From Zygaena filipendulae (Eukaryota > Arthropoda > Insecta > Lepidoptera > Zygaenidae): a DNA stretch of 64,000 nt. The first letter of the stretch is position 1. The number at the start of each line of letters is the position of its first letter. A model generated the notes under the pieces. The model saw only the letters and a program-made list of their open reading frames with translations. It did no database searches and was not told the DNA's origin. The stretch spans positions 6,646,501 through 6,710,500 of the forward strand of contig OU015655.1 in NCBI GenBank assembly GCA_907165275.2. Reading direction: 5' to 3'. The translations under genes and the position numbers were made by a program. Below are positions 55,160 to 64,000 of the stretch, piece by piece.

Positions 55160-55930
55160 TTTGATTGAATAAGCAAAATTCCTTATTATGTACAAAGAGG
55201 ATATAACCACTGCACATGCTGATGCATACGAAATTCTTACTTGCGTATGAAAAATGAAAATGAAAAATGAAAAAAGCGTTTATTAAACACAAACAAGAAA
55301 CTTATACGTATATATATATTTCTATTTTAATGATTTTTTTTTGTGAGCACATTTTTGCATCATTGCTTTGTCTGTGTATCTCGAGTGTTTAGTATATCAA
55401 TGGTTTATCTTTCGATATTAATCAACAAATATGGATCTGCACCGTTTCTTTATAGACCTAGTCACCCGCACGAGTTTCGGAATTTCCAAAGTAGCCTAAT
55501 TTACTTCTTAAACCTTCCTCGAACTTGCAAAAATATTTCAAGATCAAAATTAGCCAAGTCATTCTCGAGTTTTAGTCGTCATTGCTTGATTTTTGTCCTT
55601 TTTATCAATAATTTAAGCATAAAATACTTAATATGGTTCATCCAAGTGAGTAATATTTATCCTATAGGACATTTTTTGAACTTCTTAAGATTTTTACAAT
55701 GATAAAATGAGAATATCCAAAATATTACGCTGTATTAAGAAAATGTATGCAGATTGAATAATTTGCTCTAAATGGATTATTTTTTATCAACTATTAATTA
55801 TAATATCAAATTATACATTTATTACTTACCTATTAGACTATTTCTACATCTCAATTTGAACTATATTATTGAAAATGCTTATTAATGTTATTAAGAGGGC
55901 AAAAAAATGATATTAGAAAATGAGAAGATA
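55160..55930. other. No gene; a decayed Helitron-like body
   Basis: The 119-codon plus frame at 55343-55702 overlaps a degraded relative of the Helitron-like copy at 47814 (CCTTCCTCGAACTTG, ATTTCAAGATCAAAATTAGC) and is not considered a gene. Confidence 0.4.
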
Positions 55931-55935
55931 TTGAA

Positions 55936-56192
55936 AGAGAATAGATTGACAATACGCTTGGCCGCTAAGCTTTCCCCTTAAACCACGCAGCGGTGAAATG
56001 ATCTCATGCTAACAAAATGCTGTTGGCTAGCAGAGACTATTTCTATAGATTGGCTATTTGAAATGTACTTTGTGATGACTGGTATTTAATTGCGTCGCAA
56101 CGATGTGACTGATTTTTATTTTGATCATTCACCCCGCAAAAATTGGTTTACGTGGATTGCATAGTAAAAGTTTGTATTGTTCGTCTATTCTC
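55936..56192. mobile_element. Possible MITE with short inverted ends
   Basis: GAGAATAGATTGACAATAC at the left and GTATTGTTCGTCTATTCTC at the right are imperfect inverses. No target duplication was defined and there is no coding region. Confidence 0.4.
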
Positions 56193-56199
56193 TTATAAT

Positions 56200-57125
56200 G
56201 TCTTTTTAAAATGGATCTTTTTTCGTCAACTTTAAATCTATAGGTACACAACGAAATACTCAAAATTCTTAATTAACTAAAAAATTGATCTACTTATACT
56301 AGGTGACCATCAATGTCATCATCAAAAAATTTAACAATTTTATAGATTTTAACCTTCATTTTTTAATTGATTACCATAATATCTTATAATCAGTATTCCA
56401 AAAATAAAAAATTCATATTTTTACTTCATTTTCCAATGTTTCTAAAATTTACATTTAATAAACTTTTGGGTCATCGGGTAAATGCCAATAAAAACATTTC
56501 TTGACGCATGAAGAAACGTCAATTGACATTATACATGATATTTTTGCAACACCGTCAAAACGGTGGAGCCATAAAAACACAAATTGGAATAAATTGGAAT
56601 TTATCTAGATAATTAGACACTGATGCAATCTTGTTCATTGTTCACTGACTCAATGATATTACAAACATTGCTCAGCCGGATTTCAGATAAATTTAATATT
56701 TTTGTGAACCAGAAAACAAATTAATTATAAAATCTAATAAATAAAAAAAATATCTTATTTTTAACCAAGTTACCTACATAATATAAAATTAAAAAAACAC
56801 ATTGTAAAATAAAAAAATTATCATGAATCACACAAAATACAACCATAATTCAAATAATAATAATAATAAAAACAACCAGAAAACGTTCCTTACTCATCAT
56901 AAAAACAACTATGAACGAAAAGCCAAAGCAATCTGTTTATACCAGTAAATTATTATCACACGTTAAAAATTCTTTACATACATTGTACAGAGAAGGTATG
57001 GACCATTTTGTAACCAGGCAAATATAATAATAATATTTTTTCTAAATTGAATTTGTAACTCCCGCAAAATATAATATAATATTATTATTATGAAAGCTTA
57101 ATTTTCAACAATAAATTAAATGAAT
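56200..57125. other. AT-rich stretch, probably including the TTC39 3' UTR
   Basis: It lies directly downstream (minus strand) of the TTC39 stop. Several ATTAAA/AATAAA-like signals exist, and none could be singled out. Confidence 0.4.
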
Positions 57126-57222
57126 TCATAACTGGGTGCTCTGGCTATTCTTGATGATATCGATTTTAGAATGCAGACGGAAATGCAATCGCGATTCCAA
57201 TGAATATCCAGAGTACTTCTTC
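57126..57222 (-). CDS. Ttc39: TTC39 terminal exon
   Basis: 97 bp from acceptor AAATTTTCAG to a TGA stop. It completes Arg, then KKYSGYSLESRLHFRLHS and KIDIIKNSQSTQL. SLE-RLHFR-H is the conserved C-terminal block. It is too short for the track but is fixed by phase and motif. Confidence 0.9.
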
Positions 57223-60200
57223 CTGAAAATTTAGAATATTTGTCTTAATATACAACTTTTTCTATACTTATACTAGCTGACCCCCGCGGTTTCACCCGTG
57301 GTTATATAGGAGTTTCCGCGGGAATTCAGGGATAAAAAGATGTCATGTCTCAGAATCACTTTAGCTTCCTATCTTTAAGTGAAAGAATTTTCAAAATCGG
57401 TTCAGTAGATCCAGAGATCACCCTCTACAACCTCACAAACTCATAATCTCCGGAGTTCCCGCAGGGATTCCGGGATAAAGTATTCTTTGTCATTTAGGAT
57501 CACTGTAGCTTCGTATAAGTGAAAGAATTATTAAAATCAGTTCAGTAGATCCAAAGATTACCCCCTACAATCTCACAAACACGCGAACTCGCCAACTCTG
57601 GAGTTCTCGCGGGAATTCCGGGTTAAAAAGTACCCTATGCCACTCAAGATCACTGTAGCTTAATAAAATTAAAAACTATTAAACGGATTTTCATGCGGTT
57701 TTCACCAGTGAGCAGCAGTTTTCAGCAGAGTGATTCAAGAGGAAGATAAACTTTACTCAGCCAAAAACAGACACGTACACAACAATATACAATATAAATG
57801 TGAGGACGTCCTCAGTGAGGCAGACAACAAATAAGCAATTTCATGTTGTATTTTATCAGTCACATATTTATAAATTACCTCGCGTCTTGAAGTAACTGCA
57901 ACGCACGACTGTTGTCTCCTAAACGATAGTGGCACATAGCTATTTCAGCAACCGAATATGGCACCAAGAAAGTGTCCTCCTTTATTTGTCCTTTTAACCT
58001 GTGGAGTATATACAAGAGTACAGATTGAAAGAGGCATAACCAACTCCGCGTAAAGGCAGGCGTCGATTGGCGGACGTTAGTATTGCTGTTTATATTACAC
58101 ACACCGGCATAATTAGCGGAACATAAAAAAGGCAAGGTATAGAAATAATTACGTGTATATTAAAACAAATCATTAAAATCAGACATGAAGTAACAAACTA
58201 ATATACATCTTTTATATTGACTTTAAGAAGTTTTTATTTAAATTTTATTAAAAATAATGAAAATAAAAACACTTTTTTTCTCTGTTTTGTGGGAACACAA
58301 ACATTGTTGCAAATTAAAATTAGAGCACGAGGGGGAAACACACGTTATTAATCTTTTATTTATTTACGGCCGCACTCTAACGGCCGCACTCAGAGTCGAC
58401 TTTAATGATTACTTAGTTAAGTATAGTTTTTTAAAACAAAACTGACGCAATCAGACGAGTTTAATAAATTAATGTTAATTGTCATTTAACTAATTAATTA
58501 CGTCTCATTAAATGCCAATTAACATTATTTACTGAACGTCTCTGATTGCGGCAGTTTTGTCTTAAAAATCATTAAAGTCGACTCTAAGTGCGGCGGTAAG
58601 TAGTTTTAATCATTACTTTAAGTAAAGATTTTTAAATCAAAATTGCCGCAATCAGACATGTTTATTAATGTTAATTGGCATTTAACAAAATTTAACTTAA
58701 TTAGTCAAATGCCAATTAACATTAATTTACGAATAATTTTATAATTTAATGAACGTCTCTCTCTGATTGCGGCAATTTTATTTCAAATATCTTTACTTAA
58801 AATTAAGTAATCATTAAAACGACTATTGAGTGCAGCTGTCAGTGTTAAAACTATAGCAATCCTTAATTTGGAACATTTTTTGTGTTCCCACAAAATAGAG
58901 ATAAGTGATTTTTTTTTATTATTGTTTGAATAAAATTTAATTACAAATGCATTAAATGCAGCATTTACTCTAACTTCCTTTGCAACGGTAGCGCGCCTGC
59001 CCCGCCTACATGTCCTCTCTAGTGAATTTATTTGCTGTCATATAATACTACTAATTACTATATGCTTACTGAACAACCGAGTCGAGGGCGTTGATCGCGA
59101 GCCGCGGCAGCCCCATGGCGGCGAGGCAGCAGCCGTGCAGGTAGCGCACCAAAGCACAATTATCAGCCTCGTAAGCACCCATCCAGGAATACGAGCCGCT
59201 CTCAACGCTCTCCCTGGTGGCCTCGATTAGCTAAATAAGTACCCAACGGAAGAAAGAATTTAAGCTTTTTTGAAAGTATCCTACAGCCATGGTTACACTC
59301 ATGCACCCAGCTAGGTGACTCTACTAAAATACTCCAACATTTGGATAAGGACTAATAATTATCATGATTATAAAAACACGTTCGCAAATAATTAATTTGA
59401 TTGCCATAAAAAAGGTTATAGTAAGTCAACCAAAGATAGACATATTTTGTCACGGACTATTTTTGTCATTACATAACTTTAACGCAACTGAAACTCTCAA
59501 AGGAATAAGGAATCATATAACGTGATGTTGTATAGCCTATAGCCTTCCTCGATAATATCTACCCAACACATTTTTTTTTGATTCGTGCCAGTAGTTAGTA
59601 AGATTAGCGCGTTCAACCATACAAACTTTTCAGCTTTATAATATTATTTTATATCAATATTATACCTATTAGTATAGATTATTTTGTCCAACAGAGACTT
59701 TTCAAACTGTAATTTAGAATCATAGTTCGAAACGGTTGAGCCAATAAAACCATAAATTGGAATTGTAGGATGAATTATTTGAAATCGGTAAAAATAGTGC
59801 ACCTACGCTACCAATACCTATGCGTCTTTGACATAAAAAATGGATTTTTATGTTTAATATCCCTATACTTACGTAACTTTGAATTTTCGAGTTTCATAAC
59901 ATTCCATTAACCATAAATATCTAATTGAACACTTACTTTAAGTACAATTTGTGCGCCACGTTCGTTTTTCGCCAGTATATTGAACATGTTCCAGAGGCAG
60001 ATTAGCTCGATAGCTGGCAACACCAGCCGCCCGCTCTGAGCATGGTAGCGCGCGCAACGCTTTATCATGAACTTCTCCATCGGCAGAGACTTGCCAGCAA
60101 TGCGCTGTTTGTAGTTAGACGCATTTCTAACGGTAAAAAATATTTTTTCTTAGATTGTAGAGAGAAGTGTAGAGCAAAAGAACACTAAAATCATTATTAT

Positions 60201-62611
60201 TTATTGACAGCACGATTGGTGTAGTCGAAAGGCCGATCGGAGGTTCGATCTCCGTAACAGGTTAAACATTTATGTGATGAACATTTTGTGTTTATTCTGA
60301 GTCTGGATGATTGTATGTATTTATAAAAAAGTATATAAGTAGGTATTATAATACGTATAGCCTGTATGCCTGTAGGTATTATAGTACCCTTATACAAGCT
60401 CTGCTTAGTTTTTTATCCAAGCATTATTTTTCTTTCTTGTATCGACACAAAAATAAATGGCGGAACTGTCGTCCTCGATCCCGCCAAAAACTACACGCGT
60501 ATTCTATATGCCTGGTAAGATACTGGCCACTGTTTCTTACTTCATGAGGTCGTCGCACTGCTGCCGCTGCTGTGGCGTTATGGAATCGCCCAGTTGGAGC
60601 ATCATGGCCGCCTTCACATACGAATATATAGTTCGAGACCACGAACTTTCTTCGATAAGCTTATTCGCGTACGCAGCGGCCTCGTCCCAGTCCATTATCA
60701 AGCTGGATGCAGAAATACGGGTCACATTGTGGCGATACTAAAATTTATCGAATGGTAGCTATTCTCCCACGGTTTGACCCACTTGGGTTTTGGAACTTCC
60801 TCGGGATCAAAGAGTATTCCATGTCATATTGACTACGAGGATATTAAAAGCTAATAAGTAGAGCTACAGAAATGAACATTTTTATTCCGTAGTTCCCACG
60901 GGAACTCAGAAAATAACGCGGGAGAAACCTCAGGGAACAGCTAGTATAAAGCTGTGCTTGTAAGTAAACGTTTTATTCATATGACCCAATGTATATTATA
61001 CCTACTACGTATACTTCGATACAGAATCTTTTTTACGGCATGGAGCCCGGTTATTGAATAAACACATAATATTATTCTTACTTACTACATTGACATTTAA
61101 AGCCGTTCAAAAAATACAAGAGAATCACAGATTCGTCACAGATTACAATTTTGTGGTTCTTGGAGACGGTTTTGCGTAGCGTATACAAGGCACAAAAACA
61201 AATAAAGAAATTAACACATTTGTACTCGTTTAAAAAAGAATCGAAGAGAACTACAGATTCTTCACAGATTAGAATTTTGTGGTTCCTTTTTGGAGACGTT
61301 TTTGCGTAGCGTATAGAGGGCACAAATGATAAAACAAATAAAGAAATTAACTTTCACTGCTATAGTATAGATGAATAGTACTCACCAGTTCACCCACATA
61401 AGTTCCCAGTAGCACACGTGATGGAACTGCTTCCACATGTTTTGACTGGAACTGGCGCGGTTGTACGTCACTATCGCCGGTTGAAACATTCCCTTCAAGA
61501 ATTCAAGACGCGCCTTGAACAGCAAAAACCAAACGCCATCTGGATATACCTGCAAATAAACATGTAAAGTGTAAACCATAGTAATCTATACCGGGTGTCC
61601 CGTAAGTACCTAGTACGACAAACTTAAGGAGAAGGTGGTTGGGAATGTGAACTATCATGTTATGACAAAAAATCACTTTAGTAAAAGTGTTGCCGTTTTC
61701 GATATTTTTTTTATTTTTTCCGAAAATTAGCCCTTGTAGTATGTTTTCTTTTACTGTGTGTGCAAACAGTCAGATAATAGTCTACTATATTAATGCAGAA
61801 TTTAGTTAAACGTATTTGAGTGATTTACAGGACAGGCAGATACTCACTGACTTCTCGATCAACGCACAGCTGAAACCGCTGGGTCTAGAACCATGAAATT
61901 TTGCACATACCTATATTCCTTAAGTCACGTAGGTGTGTACTAAGAAAGATTTTTTTTTAATACAACACCTAAAGAGGTGAAAAGGGGCTGCAAAGTTTGT
62001 ATGGAACAGTGCAAGTTTTTATGGAAGTACCATAATTTTCAAGTTAAGAGCATGAAAATCGGTATTTGGGCTTATTTAGGCTAAGGTTGGTAAGGAAAGA
62101 AATTGAAAGAAATGCAGCAAAAGGTCCATTACACATGACATAACGGTTCCGTTCCTTAGTTTTCTATGTGTTAACAATTATAGATTTGTCAACTTGGCTA
62201 AAAAATTATCCCCCTACATTGGTAACTTGACAACTTTACCTCTTTATATCATTAGTATAGATAGATACAATACAATACAGTTCTTTATTAATAACACCAA
62301 GTTACAAGTCATTTACATAGGTACAATATATTAAATTATAGTGACCCGAGAGCAATTAGGTAATATTATAATAGATATAAAATATATTTACATTATGTCC
62401 AAAACGGATAGATAGATGGATAGACAGATTAACATTGTGTGAGGCCGACCTGTAGTTTCTTTTTCAGAATCTCCTCGCAAATGTGAAGGTCGCCCTCGGC
62501 GCCGATGAAGTGGCAGATCACAAGGTGGTAGGCGAGCAGTGTCAGGTCGCACAGGACGGAGCGCATGCCGGGCGCGCGCGAGCCCGCCTCCAGCTCCGCC
62601 AGTCCGTACTC
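57126..62611 (-). CDS. Ttc39: TTC39-family TPR protein, last seven coding exons (partial gene)
   Basis: Seven exons at 62450-62611, 61386-61549, 60541-60702, 59937-60126, 59070-59230, 57879-57998 and 57126-57222 join in frame to give about 351 residues ending in TGA. All introns are GT/AG. Landmarks in order: EYGL...RSVLCDLTLLAYHL, VYPDGVWFLLFKARLEFLKG (TPR), QFHHVCYWELMWVNC, RIAGKSLPMEKF, CALVRYLHGCCLAAMG, LVPYSVAEIAMCHYRLGD (TPR) and SLESRLHFRLH. This is the signature of the TTC39/IML2 family. Mammalian members have been linked to lipid and sterol-receptor turnover, but the insect role is not established. About 200 N-terminal residues lie beyond the window. The paralogue (A, B or C) is not resolved. 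Confidence 0.93.
57273..57663 (-). mobile_element. Helitron-like element, internally triplicated, in a TTC39 intron
   Basis: On the minus strand the 3' end reads CACGGGTGAAACCGCGGGGGTCAGCTAG then T. Modules with CGGAGTTCCCGC and AAATCGGTTCAGTAGATCCA-type (inverse) sequences occur three times. The 5' start is eroded near 57663. It lies 50 bp from the acceptor of the terminal exon. Confidence 0.75.
57879..57998 (-). CDS. Ttc39: TTC39 exon
   Basis: 120 bp from acceptor TACTCCACAG to donor AG|GTAATT. It encodes LKGQIKEDTFLVPYSVAEI, then AMCHYRLGDNSRALQLLQDA, a canonical TPR (Y at helix A, G-x-x-x-x-A-L in helix B). Confidence 0.93.
58100..58345 (-). mobile_element. Half copy of the fold-back repeat at 29251-29890
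   Basis: CCGGCATAATTAGCGGAACAT, GTGTATATTAAAACAAATCA, GAAGTAACAAACTAATATAC, GGGAACACAAACATTG and TTAGAGCACGAGGGGGAAAC match the 29.65-29.9 kb arm in inverse orientation. It lies in a TTC39 intron. Confidence 0.65.
58378..58596. mobile_element. CCGCACTCAGAGTCGAC fold-back MITE, full copy
   Basis: The outer arms are GCCGCACTCAGAGTCGACTT and AAAGTCGACTCTAAGTGCGG, with the same interior as 8446-8679. The right arm lost about 25 bp (TTAACTAAG). A truncated GCCGCACTCTAA precedes it. Confidence 0.85.
58601..58843. mobile_element. Second-subfamily fold-back MITE, adjacent copy
   Basis: GTTTTAATCATTACTTTAAG, AAATTGCCGCAATCAGACAT, TTAATTGGCATTTAA and the mirrored AATGCCAATTAACATTAATT..GATTGCGGCAATTTTA..ATTAAAACGACT are present. 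It directly abuts the previous copy. Confidence 0.75.
59070..59230 (-). CDS. Ttc39: TTC39 exon
   Basis: 161 bp from acceptor CTTATTTAG to donor CA|GTAAGC. It encodes LIEATRESVESGSYSWMG, then ALVRYLHGCCLAAMGLPRL. The last two bases CA are completed by G of the next exon. Confidence 0.92.
59527..59690 (-). mobile_element. Helitron-like 5'-end fragment in a TTC39 intron
   Basis: On the minus strand TCTATACTAATAGGTATAAT opens it, followed by AAGCTGAAAAGTTTGTATGG, TGAACGCGCTAATCTTACTA and ATCGAGGAAGGCTATAGGCT, matching 7185-7325. There is no 3' end. Confidence 0.55.
59937..60126 (-). CDS. Ttc39: TTC39 exon
   Basis: 190 bp from acceptor TTTTTTACCGTTAG to donor AAA|GTAAGT. It encodes NASNYKQRIAGKSLPMEKF, then the IKRCARYHAQSGRLVLPAIEL and LWNMFNIL segments. 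RIAGKSLP-EKF is a highly conserved family block. Confidence 0.92.
60205..60425 (+). mobile_element. tRNA-derived SINE in a TTC39 intron
   Basis: GATTGGTGTAGTCGAAAGGC and GATCGGAGGTTCGATCTCCG give an A-box-like start and a B box. They are followed by ATGTATTTATAAAAAAGTATATAAGTAGG and a tail ending TACAAGCTCTGCTTAGTTTT. This is a lepidopteran SINE pattern I recognise. The 5' end is truncated. Confidence 0.6.
60541..60702 (-). CDS. Ttc39: TTC39 exon
   Basis: 162 bp from acceptor CATCCAG to donor GAA|GTAAGA. It begins by completing Cys, then LIMDWDEAAAYANKLIEE and SSWSRTIYSYVKAAMMLQL, a TPR-like hairpin. The split codon AA/A joins the next exon. Confidence 0.92.
60765..60944 (+). mobile_element. 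Helitron-like remnants in a TTC39 intron
   Basis: The right part ends ACGCGGGAGAAACCTCAGGGAACAGCTAG then T (60944). The left part holds an inverted, decayed GGTTTGACCCACTTGGG..GGAACTTCCTCGGGATC module, so two copies or an inversion are present. Confidence 0.5.
61060..61345. repeat. Two diverged tandem units, each about 125 bp
   Basis: AGAGAATCACAGATTCGTCACAGATTACAATTTTGTGGTTC..GGAGACGGTTTTGCGTAGCGTATA..GGCACAAA at 61119-61200 recurs at 61246-61330 with AAATAAAGAAATTAAC between. It is in a TTC39 intron. Confidence 0.75.
61386..61549 (-). CDS. Ttc39: TTC39 exon
   Basis: 164 bp from acceptor TTTATTTGCAG to donor CTG|GTGAGT. It carries a TPR-like helix pair (VWFLLFKARLEFL / AIVTYNRASSSQ) and the family motif WKQFHHVCYWELMW. 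Confidence 0.93.
61585..62260. repeat. Dispersed repeats in the first TTC39 intron of the window
   Basis: It opens with ACCGGGTGTCCCGTAAGTA, common at repeat ends in insects. Later it holds a half copy of the 1132-1325 element (TTCCTTAGTTTTCTATGTGTTAAC..ATTATCCCCCTAC) and a Helitron-like 5' end in inverse (ACCTCTTTATATCATTAGTATAGA at about 62262). The boundaries are unclear. Confidence 0.4.
62277..62345 (-). mobile_element. LINE 3'-end fragment
   Basis: On the minus strand CTAATTGCTCTCGGGTCACT, TGACTTGTAACTTGGTGTTA and TTAATAAAGAACTGTATTGT form a typical moth LINE 3' end with AATAAA. It is 5'-truncated. Confidence 0.5.
62450..62611 (-). CDS. Ttc39: TTC39 exon (first in window)
   Basis: 162 bp, phase 0 to phase 0, 54 codons beginning EYGLAELEAGSRAPGM and ending HICEEILKKKLQ. 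The acceptor is TTTTAATTGCAG. The donor is CAG|GTCGGC, weak at positions +3 to +6, yet the next exon joins perfectly in frame and sequence (LQ|VYPDG). Confidence 0.92.
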
Positions 62612-62619
62612 CTGCAATT

Positions 62620-63640
62620 AAAACAGAATGTATTATCATAAAGAAACTAATATACATTATACATGTATTAGCTAGAAAGGCAATGTTATGCGGCTGGGAA
62701 AGCGCGCCACGGATGCAAATGAAGTTAGCAAATAAAAGGAATCGCCATGGTTACAAAGTATATTAGAGCAAATGCGCCGCCTCTGCAATGGAAGCACCAT
62801 GGTGCAAATGTAAATTAGTTTTCATTACTCATACTCGGAAAGTAGGTCTGAAGTTGCCTGAGAAGCGGGTTGAAAGTAACACTTTTCAGCCCTAGGGAGA
62901 ATCGCTTTCAATTGACAGCTGGATATTGCAGAAACTCGAGTTTTTTTAATGTCATAGGGGGCATACTTACTGGCCAGTAGCATACCTAATGGTCGATTTA
63001 TGTAAAATAAAATTCACTCATTTTTTTCTTTAGCTAATTCCTATTTTTATTTTGACTTTCCTTGCATTCGTAATGAAAAGCACAGTGTTATCCTCGGGAG
63101 AAAGACTTATTTAGTCCCGAGACGGGGTTTGGCCAAGAGATCGAGGGACTAAATAAGTTACTTTCACCCCTAGGATAACAATGTACTATTGTTAGTTTGC
63201 GCTACCTCTGCAAAAGAAGCGCCACGCTTGCAAAGTACCTAAGTTGGAGCAAAATGCTCTAACTCTCAAAAGCTAATTTTGCTGGCATTCCAAATAGATT
63301 TCTACATTCCCAAAACTGTAAATTTTAAAAACAGTCACCGAGTAAAAGCGTAACCAAATGGTGTTCAATACATTTGGTTACGTCAAGGTTTTTGTGCGTG
63401 ATGATACAACCTCATGGGTATTTTTACAATGGAAAATTTGCTAGAACTCAGGTCATGAGGTATGACAACAAAACTAGAAGCAACCACATCATTATTTTGA
63501 TATCAATGAAAATTGATATTGATTAAATTCGTCGAGGCAATAAAATACGAACTCAACTTTGTAAAAATGCAATATATGTACATAAAAACAGGTTCCATGT
63601 TCTATAAGTATAATACTTTAACTAATAATCATTATTAAAT
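62620..63640. other. Intron or upstream part of TTC39; repeats only
   Basis: No further TTC39 exon was found. A strong hairpin at 63086-63182 pairs TGTTATCCT..ACTTATTTAGTCCC with GGGACTAAATAAGT..AGGATAACA. Words such as CTCTGCAA-GGAAGC and GCAAATG recur. Confidence 0.5.
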
Positions 63641-63643
63641 CTA

Positions 63644-63950
63644 TCTATACTATAATAAAAGAGTAGAATCCGCGAATCTGTACATTAAATATTTTTAACA
63701 AAAATTGACAGGGGACGATAAACGAAGAGTAACCAACCACAAAAAAGGTTTTTTTTTTAAATCATTTCTGTCTGTCTGTCTGTTCGCGATAATCTCTGAA
63801 TCTACCGAACGGATTGTCATGCGGTTTTCACAGGCAGATTAAGCTTAGCCTATAGCTACATATAGGCTTTGTTTCATTGAAATCGGATGTCGGGAAAAAA
63901 GTTGTTGTATGAAAACCTTTCAGGCGGGTGAAATCGCGGGGCACAGCTAG
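63644..63950 (+). mobile_element. Helitron-like element, GATGTCGGGAAAAAA subfamily, full copy
   Basis: It starts TCTATACTATAATAAAAGAG and contains (CTGT)n, CATGCGGTTTTCACAGGCAG, CGGATGTCGGGAAAAAAG and the hairpin GCGGGTGAAATCGC, ending GGGGCACAGCTAG then T. It is the best reference copy of this subfamily in the window. Confidence 0.85.
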
Positions 63951-64000
63951 TACACAATAACATATAATCTCAATTAAATAAAAATAAGATTTCATCAATT

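Noticed and set aside
55343..55702. 119-codon frame
   Set aside because: It overlaps a decayed Helitron-like body and has low-complexity, hydrophobic composition.
62388..62657. 89-codon minus frame over the TTC39 exon
   Set aside because: An out-of-frame shadow of the exon that encodes EYGLAELEAG.
1..64000. CRISPR arrays, operons, phage or bacterial genes
   Set aside because: No regularly spaced identical repeats and no prokaryotic gene organisation. Spliced genes and eukaryotic transposons throughout.

Overview
The window looks like moth or butterfly (Lepidoptera) nuclear DNA. Four observations support this. It is AT-rich and densely peppered with TAGGTAGG/CCTACCTA-type words. It holds many copies of the lepidopteran Helitron-like element that ends in a GCGGGTGAAACCGC hairpin followed by CTAG|T. 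It carries an internally deleted piggyBac of the looper-moth type. The two recognisable host genes, Imp and a TTC39-family gene, have short, cleanly spliced exons. No prokaryotic features, rRNA genes or intact tRNA genes were seen.

Layout. About 1-51.4 kb is gene-poor and built from transposable elements: Helitron-like copies, 8-bp-TSD elements carrying a THAP-coding exon, a 4-bp-TSD MITE family, a fold-back MITE family with about seven copies, PIF/Harbinger elements, a piggyBac, a dead Tc1-like element, mariner and LINE fragments, and several large palindromes. The most striking part is 18.0-19.94 kb. One PIF/Harbinger MITE of 494 bp lies next to an inverted composite that can be explained exactly as the same 494-bp element inserted into itself two levels deep, with one arm later lost by recombination. 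From 48.57 to 50.38 kb there is a second stack of elements inserted within elements.

Host genes. At 51.5-51.9 kb on the minus strand lie the first two coding exons of Imp (IGF2 mRNA-binding protein), covering RRM1. Later Imp exons were not found to the left, so either intron 2 exceeds 51 kb and holds most of the repeats, or the gene is interrupted. At 57.1-62.6 kb, also minus strand, are the last seven coding exons of a TTC39-family TPR gene, from mid-protein to the stop codon. All exon phases join and every junction has GT/AG. The 5' half of that gene lies beyond the right edge. TTC39 and Imp are therefore arranged head to tail, about 5 kb apart.

Weaker gene signals are a TATA-plus-ATG-plus-donor first exon at 22.5-22.64 kb (+), a two-exon gene start at 35.9-36.46 kb (+), a GC-rich first-exon candidate ending in a good donor at 41.96 kb (-), and single-exon candidates at 13.8 kb (-) and 14.14 kb (+). 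None of these could be assigned a function.
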